Below, in pieces: positions 1 through 9,261 of a stretch of 34,799 bases of DNA. The position numbers and the translations under genes are program-made. Every line of letters begins with the position of its first letter. Within the stretch, counting starts at the first letter, position 1. The DNA is taken from positions 1 through 34,799 of the forward strand of contig JAQYOA010000244.1 of NCBI GenBank assembly GCA_028727605.1, written 5' to 3'. Origin of the DNA: Lachnospiraceae bacterium (GTDB taxonomy: Bacteria; Bacillota; Clostridia; Lachnospirales; Lachnospiraceae). Below the pieces are notes generated by a model. It worked only from the letters and a program-made list of their open reading frames with translations, made no database searches and had not been told where the DNA came from.

Positions 1-48
1 GATGAACAAAAAAGCTGCGTCTGGCTCCCTTGTCGGGCAGTTCAAATG

Positions 49-95
49 AAAAAAGTGATGGAACACGCAAACACGTGAATATCCATCACTTTTTT
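49..95 (-). terminator. Rho-independent terminator downstream of tmRNA
   Basis: Inverted repeat AAAAAAGTGATGG...CCATCACTTTTTT just past the tmRNA 3' end. Confidence 0.8.
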
Positions 96-106
96 CTTCC
101 AACTAT

Positions 107-466
107 AGTGGACCTGAGGGGAATCGAACCCCTGTCCGAAAGCCTATTCATTCAGGCATCTCCCATTACAGTCATTCTTTTACAGATTCCCCGGACGGTA
201 CGCCGGATGACAGGCTTACCGTTTCGGTAGCTTCATAAAATCTTTCATCTCCGCAAAGCTTAAGAGACGAAGTGCCCCGCATTCATTTGATGCCAGGAGA
301 TGAGCCGCGGGAAACCCATCAGCTGACAACGCCGCACTTAGGCAGCGTACGCTAACTCGTAATTATCGTCTGCGTTTAATTTTAGGTTCCAGGTTGATGA
401 CGTGGTCCCGGAGTCCACGAATGGCTTCCCAAACTTCAAAACCCCCGTCGAAACCAGTACAAGCCC
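107..466 (-). ncRNA. ssrA: tmRNA (transfer-messenger RNA)
   Basis: Minus strand: 5' GGGCTTGTACTGGTTTCGACGGGGG; tag reading frame ending ...NADDNYELAYAA-stop; 3' T-arm GGGGTTCGATTCCCC followed by CAGGTCC, which pairs with the 5' GGGCTTG acceptor strand; CCA not encoded. Confidence 0.96.
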
Positions 467-535
467 GTTCTGGTTTTTACAGACGTTTGCAGGTTTTAGC
501 GATTCTTCAGTTGCAGTCTTCCCTGCTGTCACAAT

Positions 536-565
536 AGTATACTCTATTGAAGATGCTTTTGTCAA
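536..565 (-). promoter_or_regulatory. Sigma70-type promoter for tmRNA
   Basis: Minus strand TTGACA - 18 nt - TATACT. Confidence 0.75.
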
Positions 566-573
566 CAAAATTT

Positions 574-607
574 AAAAAAGGCTAAGCCTTTCGGCTTAAC
601 CCTTTTT
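574..607 (-). terminator. Terminator downstream of tRNA-Leu
   Basis: Hairpin GGTTAAGCC GAAA GGCTTAGCC followed by a T-run on the minus strand. Confidence 0.7.
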
Positions 608-613
608 GCTTCC

Positions 614-698
614 TGCGGAAGATGGGACTTGAACCCACACGATCGCAATGACCACCAGATCCTTAGTCTGGCCTGTCTGCCAATTCCAGCACTTCCGC
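614..698 (-). tRNA. tRNA-Leu (AAG anticodon)
   Basis: Acceptor GCGGAAG/CTTCCGC, long variable arm, anticodon arm CCAGA-CTAAGGA-TCTGG (anticodon AAG), T arm GTGGGTTCAAGTCCCAT; CCA not encoded. Confidence 0.93.
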
Positions 699-722
699 AT
701 GTGTCTCTCGACAACAGATTGA

Positions 723-751
723 ATTATAGCATGAACTTTTAAATTCGTCAA
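723..751 (-). promoter_or_regulatory. Promoter for tRNA-Leu
   Basis: Minus strand TTGACG - 17 nt - TATAAT. Confidence 0.75.
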
Positions 752-819
752 TACCTATTTTTCGAAAATCCCAATGACCGAACGGGTTTGTGTGCTGCTT
801 TTTTCTGTGAATGACAGGA

Positions 820-848
820 TTGTGAAGAAATATATGGTGTGTTACAAT
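820..848 (+). promoter_or_regulatory. Candidate promoter for the DUF5054 gene
   Basis: TTGTGA - 17 nt - TACAAT upstream of the SD and ATG. Confidence 0.5.
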
Positions 849-888
849 AGGGGCAATGAAGTGAAATTCCGGAATGGGAGGTTGTGTA

Positions 889-2676
889 ATGAAAGAAAAA
901 GAAGTGTTATTAATCTTTAAAACGCATCTGGATATCGGTTTTACGGATTATTCCGCAAATATTGTGTCAAAATATCTGAATCAGTTTATACCGAACGCGA
1001 TCAAGGTGGGAAGAGAACTGCAGAATACGGATACCCCGTTTCTGTGGACAACGGGATCCTGGCTGATTTATCAGGCTTTGAAACAGGATCAGGATAAAAG
1101 CGTGGAAAATGCTGTTCGCGATCACATCATCAGCTGGCATGCGCTGCCATTTACCACGCATACAGAGCTTATGAACCCTGCGCTTTTCCAGTACGGACTT
1201 GACCTTTCAGCGGAGTTGGACGAACGGTTTGGAAGAAAGACGATCGGGGCTAAAATGACTGATGTGCCGGGTCATACAATCGGTATGGTTCCTCTGATGG
1301 CGAAGAGGGGAATTCGATTTCTTCACATTGGAGTCAATCCGGCAACTCCGGTACCGCCGGTACCTCCCGTATTTCGATGGAAATATGGAGAGAACGAAGT
1401 GATTGTGATGTATCAGGGAGATTACGGGGCAGCAGCGGAGTTTGATGATTTTGTGATTTACTTTGCTCATACAAATGATAACTGCGGTCCTCAGTCTTCG
1501 AAAGAGATTGTTGATATATATGAGAGGGTGCAAAAACAGTATCCCGGATGGAAGGTGCGGGCTGCAACACTGAATGATGCAGCAGAGAGACTGTTATCGG
1601 TTCCCGATTTACCGGTGCTTGAGAAAGAGATCGGGGATACCTGGATTCACGGAGCGGCGACAGATCCGCAGAAACTATCCCGTTATCGAAAACTGCTTCG
1701 TTCCATTGAGAAAACAAAAAACCCTCTGCCGGATCTGAGTGAGTCCCTTCTGCTTGTTCCGGAGCATACGTGGGGGATGGATGTCAAGACCTTTTTCCGC
1801 GATGAGCAGCATTTTACGTGCTGCGAGATGGAACAATGCGCAGCGGAGCGTAAAGTGATCGAAAAATCCTGGGAAGAGCAAAGACAGTATGTCTGCGCAG
1901 CGGAGAAATTACTTCGGACAGAATCGGATTATCCGGTGAAGATGCCGGAACTGTCCGGTTATGAACCAACAGCCTGCCCGGAAAATCTTCCGGTGGAGAT
2001 CAGCTGGCAGCTTTTTGATCGTTCTGATTATATGCGGTATGAGAAGGAATATATTCGTTTGACCGAGGAGAACAGAGGATGGGCTCTGTGGGATCTGACA
2101 AAGTATGGAATTCCGGAATATCAGGGCGGCCTTTATGATGCGCAGGTTACGGCAGCTTACTGCAAAGGAGAAAAAAGGCTGTACCGGCTGAACTTCGTCC
2201 CGGAAATCGAAGAAAAACACGGTCTTCCCTGCTTTTATCTTGAGATCGAAGGAAACAGGATTGATCTGAAGTGGTTCGGAAAGAAGGCATCACGTCTGCC
2301 GCAGGCATTCTGGCTGAAAATCAAAGGATTTGAGGAACAATGGGAATTGCACAAGATGGGAATCTGGGTGAAACCGGAGGAGATTGTCGGAAGTCCGCTG
2401 ATCAGCGCAGTTCAGGATGGTGTGCGGAACCGGGAAGTGGAGATTGATTCTCTGGATGCCGCGCTTGTGGCTCCTTTTGGAAGGCGGCTGCTTTGCTATG
2501 GGGAGGAGGATCTTCAACAGGATCTGTATTTCAATCTTTATAATAACATTTGGAATACAAACTTCCCCATGTGGTATTCTGATGATGCCGTATTCCGGTT
2601 TGAGATAAAGAAACGGGAAAGAAAAACGGACCTTTCCGATTTTTCACAGAATGAACATAAAGAAATGATAAACTAA
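889..2676 (+). CDS. DUF5054 / glycoside hydrolase family 38-like protein
   Basis: N-terminus LIFKTHLDIGFTDYS resembles the GH38/DUF5054 HxD motif; GGGAGG SD favours the ATG at 889 over 874. Confidence 0.75.
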   Translation: MKEKEVLLIFKTHLDIGFTDYSANIVSKYLNQFIPNAIKVGRELQNTDTPFLWTTGSWLIYQALKQDQDKSVENAVRDHIISWHALPFTTHTELMNPALFQYGLDLSAELDERFGRKTIGAKMTDVPGHTIGMVPLMAKRGIRFLHIGVNPATPVPPVPPVFRWKYGENEVIVMYQGDYGAAAEFDDFVIYFAHTNDNCGPQSSKEIVDIYERVQKQYPGWKVRAATLNDAAERLLSVPDLPVLEKEIGDTWIHGAATDPQKLSRYRKLLRSIEKTKNPLPDLSESLLLVPEHTWGMDVKTFFRDEQHFTCCEMEQCAAERKVIEKSWEEQRQYVCAAEKLLRTESDYPVKMPELSGYEPTACPENLPVEISWQLFDRSDYMRYEKEYIRLTEENRGWALWDLTKYGIPEYQGGLYDAQVTAAYCKGEKRLYRLNFVPEIEEKHGLPCFYLEIEGNRIDLKWFGKKASRLPQAFWLKIKGFEEQWELHKMGIWVKPEEIVGSPLISAVQDGVRNREVEIDSLDAALVAPFGRRLLCYGEEDLQQDLYFNLYNNIWNTNFPMWYSDDAVFRFEIKKRERKTDLSDFSQNEHKEMIN

Positions 2677-2705
2677 TTTCCAAATCGTGCGAGGAGGCAA
2701 TTACG

Positions 2706-3386
2706 TTGGAGAAAATTAAAATATTGGTGGTAGATGATGAAAGCCGTATGCGAAAACTGCTCAGGGATTTTTTGACGAAAAGCGGCTATGAAGTGCTTGA
2801 AGCAGGTGACGGTGAGGAGGCACTGGATCTGTTTTTTGAGCAGAAAGATATTGCACTGATCATTCTGGATGTTATGATGCCGAAAATGGATGGATGGCAG
2901 GTGTGCCGTGAAGTCCGTAAAAACTCGAAAGTTCCGATCATTATGCTGACAGCAAAAAGTGAGGAAAGAGATGAACTTCTGGGATTTGATCTGGGAGTTG
3001 ACGAATATATTTCCAAACCGTTTTCACCCAAAATTCTTGTGGCCCGTGTGGAAGCAATTTTGCGCAGAAGCGGAAAAACAGATGAGGATGACGTCGTTGA
3101 GGCTGGCGGTATTCACATTGATAAGACAGCTCATATAGCAACCATTGACGGAAAACAGATGGAGCTTAGCTATAAGGAATTTGAACTTCTCACTTATTTT
3201 CTGGAAAATCAGGGAATTGCACTTTCGAGAGAAAAGATCCTGAACAATGTATGGAATTATGATTATTTCGGAGATGCAAGAACCATCGACACACATGTGA
3301 AGAAACTGCGCAGTAAAATGGGAGAGAAAGGCGATTACATTAAGACAATCTGGGGCATGGGATATAAATTCGAGGCAGAAAAATGA
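2706..3386 (+). CDS. OmpR-family response regulator
   Basis: Receiver domain (VDDE, ILDVMMPKMDGW, MLTAKSEE) plus winged-helix effector (DTHVKKLRSKMG); TTG start. Confidence 0.95.
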   Translation: MEKIKILVVDDESRMRKLLRDFLTKSGYEVLEAGDGEEALDLFFEQKDIALIILDVMMPKMDGWQVCREVRKNSKVPIIMLTAKSEERDELLGFDLGVDEYISKPFSPKILVARVEAILRRSGKTDEDDVVEAGGIHIDKTAHIATIDGKQMELSYKEFELLTYFLENQGIALSREKILNNVWNYDYFGDARTIDTHVKKLRSKMGEKGDYIKTIWGMGYKFEAEK

Positions 3387-4900
3387 AAGTCAGAGAAAAA
3401 AAGAAAAGAAAACCGTCTGTAAAGACAAAGATTGCTTTGACATTTATTGCAACCATGGCGATAACCCTTATGCTGATCGGACTGATTCATTACTTTTTTC
3501 TGGGGTCTTTTTATTCCAGGCATAAAGAGGAAGTTCTTTCTGATAGTTTCCGATTGCTTAATGAGGCCAGTCCGACCAGCGGCAGCGATATCCCGGATAC
3601 TTTTGAACATTTTTGCGCCACAAATAATCTGAAGGTCATTATCACAGGTCCGGAACTGAGCAGCTATATCTATTCCAATGCTACAGACCGGCAGAGCCTT
3701 CAGACTTTGATTTTCGGACTGATCAGCGGAAATGAACAGGAGAATCTTGAAATTATTGAATCAGGAAGAAACTATCAGATACAGAAGTTTCATGATCGCT
3801 ACGCAGGCGGAGATTATCTGCAGCTGATCGGGTGGTTTGACAATGGCAACTGTTATTTTGCGCGCTGTCCGTTGGAGAGTATTGATGATGCGGTTGTTAT
3901 TTCCAGCCAGTTTTATACGATTACCGGAATCTGGATGATTCTGGCAGGTGCGGTCGTGATTTGGCTGATTGCCAGAAAGATTGTACAGCCGATTCAGGAA
4001 TTAACCGGAATTTCCAAGAGAATGGCGGCGCTTGATTTTGATGCCCGGTATACCAGTGGAGGAAAAGATGAGATCGGGGAGCTGGGCAATCACTTTAACA
4101 TTATGTCCGAAAAGCTGGAAAAGGCCATTGCAGAGCTGAAAAGTGCAAATGTGCAGCTTCAGAAGGATATCAATGAAAAAATCCAGATTGACGAGATGCG
4201 TCGGGAGTTTCTGTCCAATGTGACGCATGAATTGAAGACACCGATTGCCCTGATACAGGGATATGCGGAAGGGCTGAAGGACAATATCAGTGATGATCCG
4301 GAAAGCCGGGAGTTTTATTGCGATGTCATTGTGGATGAGGCTGCCAAGATGAACGAGATGGTGAAAAAACTTCTGAATCTGAATCAGCTGGAATTTGGAG
4401 AAGATCAGGTGACGATGGAACGATTTGATCTGGCTGCAGTGATTCAGGGAGTACTTCAGTCTTCTGCAATTCTGATCAAACAGAAAGAGGCAGTGATTCT
4501 CTTTTCACAGGAAACGCCAATTCCTGTCTGGGGAGATGAGTTTAAGGTGGAAGAGGTTATCACGAATTATCTGACTAATGCGTTGAATCATCTGAATGAA
4601 GAACGGACGATTGAAATATCCTGTAAAAAAGAACAGGGAACCGTAATTACCACAGTATTTAATACCGGAGATCCGATTCCGGAGGAGGATCTGGACAAAA
4701 TCTGGATCAAATTCTTTAAGGTGGATAAGGCCAGAACAAGGGAATACGGAGGCAGCGGAATTGGTCTTTCGATCGTAAAAGCGATAACCGATTCGATGAA
4801 CCAGCACTGCGGATGCCGTAATTATGATAATGGTGTGGCGTTCTGGTTTACGCTTGAGGCGGATGATGGTTCCGCGCTTGAAGAAACTGAAAAAATGTAG
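3383..4900 (+). CDS. Sensor histidine kinase (HAMP, HisKA, HATPase_c)
   Basis: Two TM segments, HAMP, H-box NVTHELKTPIALIQGYAEGL, ATPase GGSGIGLSIVK; start overlaps the RR stop. Confidence 0.95.
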   Translation: MKVREKKKRKPSVKTKIALTFIATMAITLMLIGLIHYFFLGSFYSRHKEEVLSDSFRLLNEASPTSGSDIPDTFEHFCATNNLKVIITGPELSSYIYSNATDRQSLQTLIFGLISGNEQENLEIIESGRNYQIQKFHDRYAGGDYLQLIGWFDNGNCYFARCPLESIDDAVVISSQFYTITGIWMILAGAVVIWLIARKIVQPIQELTGISKRMAALDFDARYTSGGKDEIGELGNHFNIMSEKLEKAIAELKSANVQLQKDINEKIQIDEMRREFLSNVTHELKTPIALIQGYAEGLKDNISDDPESREFYCDVIVDEAAKMNEMVKKLLNLNQLEFGEDQVTMERFDLAAVIQGVLQSSAILIKQKEAVILFSQETPIPVWGDEFKVEEVITNYLTNALNHLNEERTIEISCKKEQGTVITTVFNTGDPIPEEDLDKIWIKFFKVDKARTREYGGSGIGLSIVKAITDSMNQHCGCRNYDNGVAFWFTLEADDGSALEETEKM

Positions 4901-4924
4901 TAAAATGCAGCAGGGAGGAAAACC

Positions 4925-5470
4925 ATGGCAGGTTATTTTCCGGTATTTGTAAATTTGACGGAAACCAGAATATTGATTGTGGGCGGAGGTACCATTGCGC
5001 TTAGAAGAATCCAGACGCTGCTCCCTTTTGCAGATGGGATTCAGGTAATAACAAAAAGAGCGTGTGAGGAAATTCGGATGCTTGCAAAGAAAGCGAAGAT
5101 TATACTGGAAGAACGCCCTTTTTGTAAGGAAGATCTTTTGGGGCAGGAGCTTGTGCTTGCCTGTACAAATCAGCCGGAAGTCAACAATGAGATCTATGAT
5201 CTCTGCAAGGAACATGGCATTTATGTCAATATCTGCTCCGACCGGACAAAATGTGATTTTTTCTTTCCTTCGGTGGTTTTCCATGAAGGTGTTGTAATCG
5301 GGATCAATGCCGGCGGAGAAAATCATAAGCTGGTGAAAGAGACAAGGATAGAACTGGAACAATATTTTAAGGGAAAAGAGGAAATAGAGAATGGAAATGA
5401 CAGTCAGACCGCGCCGCCTGAGAGGAAATGCAGTGCTGCGCAAGATGGTGAGAGAAACGAGAATGGATAA
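4925..5470 (+). CDS. Precorrin-2 dehydrogenase / sirohydrochlorin ferrochelatase-like (CysG N-terminal type)
   Basis: N-terminal Rossmann motif (ILIVGGGTIALRRIQTLL) and NICSDRTKCDFFFPS motif of the SirC/CysG-N family. Confidence 0.85.
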   Translation: MAGYFPVFVNLTETRILIVGGGTIALRRIQTLLPFADGIQVITKRACEEIRMLAKKAKIILEERPFCKEDLLGQELVLACTNQPEVNNEIYDLCKEHGIYVNICSDRTKCDFFFPSVVFHEGVVIGINAGGENHKLVKETRIELEQYFKGKEEIENGNDSQTAPPERKCSAAQDGERNENG

Positions 5471-6374
5471 ATCTTCTCTGATTTACCCGCTTTTTGTGAG
5501 AGAGGGAACCAATCTGGAGGAGGAAATTCCTTCTATGCCGGGTCAGTACCGGTATACTTTGGACCGTCTTCCCTATAAACTGGAAGAATTATCGAATGCA
5601 GGCGTGGGAAGTGTCCTGCTTTTCGGAATTCCGGATAAAAAGGATGAAAGAGGATCCGGAGCTTACGATGACAACGGGATTGTGCAGAAAGCACTCCGTG
5701 TATCCAAGGAGAGATTTCCGGAGCTGTATTATATCACAGACGTATGTATGTGCGAGTATACATCCCATGGTCATTGCGGTCTGCTGTGCGGTCATGATGT
5801 GGAAAATGATTCCACGCTGGAGCTTTTGGCCAAAACTGCTCTGTCTCAGGTGCAGGCCGGTGCGGATATGGTGGCACCGTCCGATATGATGGATGGTCAC
5901 ACAAGAGCAATCAGAAAACTGCTGGATGAGAATGGGTACAAGAATATACCGATTATGTCCTATGCTGTGAAATACGCATCGTCATTTTATGGTCCTTTCC
6001 GGGATGCTGCCGGAAGCGCACCCTCATTTGGAGACAGAAAGAGCTATCAGATGGATTTCCATAACAGCCGTGAAGGAGTAAAGGAAGCACTTCTGGACGT
6101 GGAAGAAGGTGCGGATCTGTTAATTGTGAAGCCGTCTCTGGCTTATCAGGATATGATTACACGCGTGGCAGAGCGCACGAATATTCCGGTTGCCGCTTAC
6201 AGTGTAAGCGGTGAGTATGCAATGGTAAAAGCTGCCGCAGCCAATGGCTGGATTGATGAGGAACGAATCATGTGTGAGATGGCAGTAGGCGCGTACCGTG
6301 CCGGCGCACAGCTTTACATTACCTATTTTGCGGAAGAACTCGCAAAGTGTATGGATGAAGGAAAGATTGGCTGA
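5391..6374 (+). CDS. hemB: Porphobilinogen synthase (delta-aminolevulinic acid dehydratase)
   Basis: Zn-site CMCEYTSHGHCGLL, active-site Lys regions MSYAVKYASSFYGPFRDAAGSAP and LIVKPSLAYQD; overlaps the upstream CDS by 80 nt. Confidence 0.96.
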   Translation: MEMTVRPRRLRGNAVLRKMVRETRMDKSSLIYPLFVREGTNLEEEIPSMPGQYRYTLDRLPYKLEELSNAGVGSVLLFGIPDKKDERGSGAYDDNGIVQKALRVSKERFPELYYITDVCMCEYTSHGHCGLLCGHDVENDSTLELLAKTALSQVQAGADMVAPSDMMDGHTRAIRKLLDENGYKNIPIMSYAVKYASSFYGPFRDAAGSAPSFGDRKSYQMDFHNSREGVKEALLDVEEGADLLIVKPSLAYQDMITRVAERTNIPVAAYSVSGEYAMVKAAAANGWIDEERIMCEMAVGAYRAGAQLYITYFAEELAKCMDEGKIG

Positions 6375-6401
6375 CAAAAACAGGATACAGAAATAAGATT
6401 C

Positions 6402-6439
6402 AAAAAAAGGAATCACTGGTTTTTCAGGATTCCTTTTTT
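6402..6439 (+). terminator. Rho-independent terminator after hemB
   Basis: AAAAAAGGAATC...GATTCCTTTTTT. Confidence 0.85.
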
Positions 6440-6652
6440 GATATATTTCCTTAACGAGCGGGAATACTGTTATTATAACAGAACAGCTGGTTCTTACTAT
6501 GGGAAAATTTCGGATTCTGTCCAAATGAGATGCGTTGACAGAATTCACCAAAAGTTCACCTGGATGCTCTTTTGCATTTACAATAATTATGGTAAGATAA
6601 CAATATCAGCAAATGTATCCGGATAATCCAAAAGGAAAGGGGGGATCTTTTC

Positions 6653-7453
6653 ATGAAGTTTGACATGCATTGCCATACAAAAGAAGGATCGATGGATGGA
6701 AAGGTCATGATCGAGGAGTATATTCGTACCTTAAAGAGAAAAGGTTTTGGAGGGATGCTGGTTTCGGACCATAATTCTTATGCTGGTTACCGGGAATGGA
6801 AAAATGCAATTAAAGGGAAAACACATCAGGATTTTGTGGTGCTGAAAGGTGTCGAATATGATACTTGCGACTGCGGACATATTTTGGTGATTATGCCTTT
6901 TGGAGTGAAATTGAAGATCCTGGAACTTCGGGGACTTCCAGGGTCCATCCTAATCAAAATTGTTCATGCCTATGGAGGAATTCTTGGACCGGCGCATCCT
7001 TACGGTGAGAAATTTATGAGCATGATTACGACAAACCAGGGAAAAGAAAAATGCCGGGAGCGGATCCGTGCACTGATGCCTCAGTTTGATTTTGTGGAGA
7101 TTTATAATGCCTGTGAGGAGGAAGAGAGCAATAGAAAAGCAAAACAGCTTGCCGAGCTTTATCATAAGCCGGGATTCGGGGGCAGTGATGCTCATAAACT
7201 GAACTGTATCGGCACTGCATTCACAGAACTTCCGGATTCTATACGAAGTGAGGATGATCTGATTGCCTATGTAAAGACAGGACCGGAGATTTCCTGCGGC
7301 GGCAGCCATTATACCGGAACAACCAGGGGTAAAATGGGTATGTTTGGAACGGCATTGGTGGATTCTTTCTATTTTTACAATAAGGTGGCGAATGTCTGGC
7401 GGGGACGAAAGAGAAAGAAGGAATTATTTCAGATTATTGAAAAAAAGTTATAG
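6653..7453 (+). CDS. PHP domain-containing metal-dependent hydrolase
   Basis: MKFDMHCHTKEGS, VSDHN, GPAHPYG, GGSDAH motifs. Confidence 0.9.
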   Translation: MKFDMHCHTKEGSMDGKVMIEEYIRTLKRKGFGGMLVSDHNSYAGYREWKNAIKGKTHQDFVVLKGVEYDTCDCGHILVIMPFGVKLKILELRGLPGSILIKIVHAYGGILGPAHPYGEKFMSMITTNQGKEKCRERIRALMPQFDFVEIYNACEEEESNRKAKQLAELYHKPGFGGSDAHKLNCIGTAFTELPDSIRSEDDLIAYVKTGPEISCGGSHYTGTTRGKMGMFGTALVDSFYFYNKVANVWRGRKRKKELFQIIEKKL

Positions 7454-7465
7454 GAAAAGGAAACT

Positions 7466-8644
7466 ATGCTTGCACTTGTCATTGCACCAATCTATGTTTT
7501 ACTGAATGTGTTTACTGCATACTGGCTGCTGCGATGGATGGCAGCAGTTCATCAGGTTTTTACTTATCCGGTGGTACTTGCGATAATTCTGGCTCTCTAT
7601 GTGTTTTTTTCTCTTTCTCTGCTTACCGGATTTCTGGTAAAAAAGGAACCGTTTCATAGAATCCTGAAGATTATCAGCAATTACTGGCTGGGGGTTTATC
7701 TTTATTCCTTGATTTTTACTCTATTGATGGTGGTGATTCATAAGATATTGTCTTACAGCCTGCTTTATGGGACATGGTTGTACTCGAAAAAAGGTCTGCA
7801 GGCGGTAGGGCTGGGAGTGATCGCTTTCATTGCAGGTGTTACGATTTATGGGGTGATCCAGGGAAAAAAGATTCGGCTGGTAAAGTATCGGGTAAAACTT
7901 GGAAAACCTCTGCATCTTCGCATTGCACTTGCAGCTGATCTGCATCTGGGATACAGTGTGGGAAAACACCAGGTGAAGCGGATGGTACGGATGATTAACC
8001 GGGAGCATCCGGATCTGGTAGTGATAGCGGGAGACATATTTGACAATGAGTATGATGCTATCCGGGAACCGGAGGAAACAGCACAGATCTTTGCCGGGCT
8101 GAACAGCCGCCTTGGAACCTATTCTTGTTGGGGAAATCATGATCTTGACGAGAAAATTCTGGCGGGTTTCACTTTTGCGGCGAAGAAAGATAAAATTCCC
8201 GATGTTCGTTTTGAACGTTTTCTGAAAAAAGCAGGAATTCACATGCTTGCCGATGAATCCGTGTTTCTGGATCAGAACTTTTATCTGGCAGGAAGAAAGG
8301 ATCCTGACAGGAGCAAAAAGACAGGAGAATCGCGTTGTACGCCTGAGAAATTATTTCGCGGGATGGACAGAGAATATCCCATTCTGGTGTTAGACCATCA
8401 GCCAAAAGAATTGGATGAATTATCCCTTCGGGGAGCAGATCTGGTGCTTGGCGGCCATACCCATGATGGTCAGATGTTCCCGGGAAATCTTTTGACGAGG
8501 TTAATCTGGGAAAATTCTGCTGGCATGCTTAAAAAAGGAGATATGTACAGCATAGTCACTTCCGGTGTCGGGATGTGGGGTCCCTGTATGAGAATCGGAA
8601 CGCATTCGGAGGTGGTTATCATAGATGTTGGAAATGAAGAATAG
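7466..8644 (+). CDS. Membrane-anchored metallophosphoesterase (YkuE-like)
   Basis: N-terminal hydrophobic segments; AADLHLG, AGDIFDNE, WGNHD, LGGHTHDGQ motifs. Confidence 0.9.
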   Translation: MLALVIAPIYVLLNVFTAYWLLRWMAAVHQVFTYPVVLAIILALYVFFSLSLLTGFLVKKEPFHRILKIISNYWLGVYLYSLIFTLLMVVIHKILSYSLLYGTWLYSKKGLQAVGLGVIAFIAGVTIYGVIQGKKIRLVKYRVKLGKPLHLRIALAADLHLGYSVGKHQVKRMVRMINREHPDLVVIAGDIFDNEYDAIREPEETAQIFAGLNSRLGTYSCWGNHDLDEKILAGFTFAAKKDKIPDVRFERFLKKAGIHMLADESVFLDQNFYLAGRKDPDRSKKTGESRCTPEKLFRGMDREYPILVLDHQPKELDELSLRGADLVLGGHTHDGQMFPGNLLTRLIWENSAGMLKKGDMYSIVTSGVGMWGPCMRIGTHSEVVIIDVGNEE

Positions 8645-8662
8645 GAATCCGATGCCGGAAAG

Positions 8663-8713
8663 AAAAAACACACCAAATCCGTTCTGTAAGCAGAGCAGTT
8701 TTGGTGTGTTTTT
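8663..8713. terminator. Bidirectional terminator between convergent genes
   Basis: AAAAAACACACCAAA...TTTGGTGTGTTTTT. Confidence 0.85.
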
Positions 8714-8719
8714 CATGCT

Positions 8720-9049
8720 TTAAAAATCGTGAATCGAACAGGTATGAATAAAATCACGGAACTGTTCATCAGAAAGGCCAAGTACATAGCGAATACGGTC
8801 ATCCTGCTCGGATGGAGTATTCTGTACACCCATCTCATCCTTTTCCACGTACCCGTACAGAACGGTAAGAATTTCTTTCGGTGAAATGGAAAGCTGATCT
8901 TCCAGTGCGAAAATCCGGTTTGCAAGATCTGCAATCTCACGATCGTTCAGAGAAGGGAACATGCTGATGGCATCAAGCACAACGGTAAAATTCGGAATCC
9001 GGCTTAATTCTCTTGCTGTTGCTGCGAGTGATTCAGTAATTGTAAACAT
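8720..9049 (-). CDS. Hypothetical protein
   Basis: 109 aa ORF with AGGAGG SD upstream and its own terminator; no family recognised. Confidence 0.8.
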   Translation of the reverse strand: MFTITESLAATARELSRIPNFTVVLDAISMFPSLNDREIADLANRIFALEDQLSISPKEILTVLYGYVEKDEMGVQNTPSEQDDRIRYVLGLSDEQFRDFIHTCSIHDF

Positions 9050-9261
9050 GTAATTTCCTCCTTTTTGTCGGACAGTTAAGCTGTTTTCTTTATTATAACA
9101 AAAAGAGAAAAAAGAGTACAGGATTATTTCGAAAGGATTTTTGCTTTCTGTACTGCTTGCACTTGTAAGTGCCGGTAAAATCAGGTATACTACTACACGA
9201 TATGCAGAAAAAAAAGAAAGCCTGCGGAAAATCGTGTCTGCAGGGTGAGGATGAAATCAAG

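Noticed and set aside
30-230. 66-aa plus-strand ORF
   Set aside because: Antisense to the tmRNA 3' end and its terminator; no SD.
338-568. 76-aa minus-strand ORF
   Set aside because: It is the tmRNA 5' region and tag-encoding frame, not an independent protein gene.
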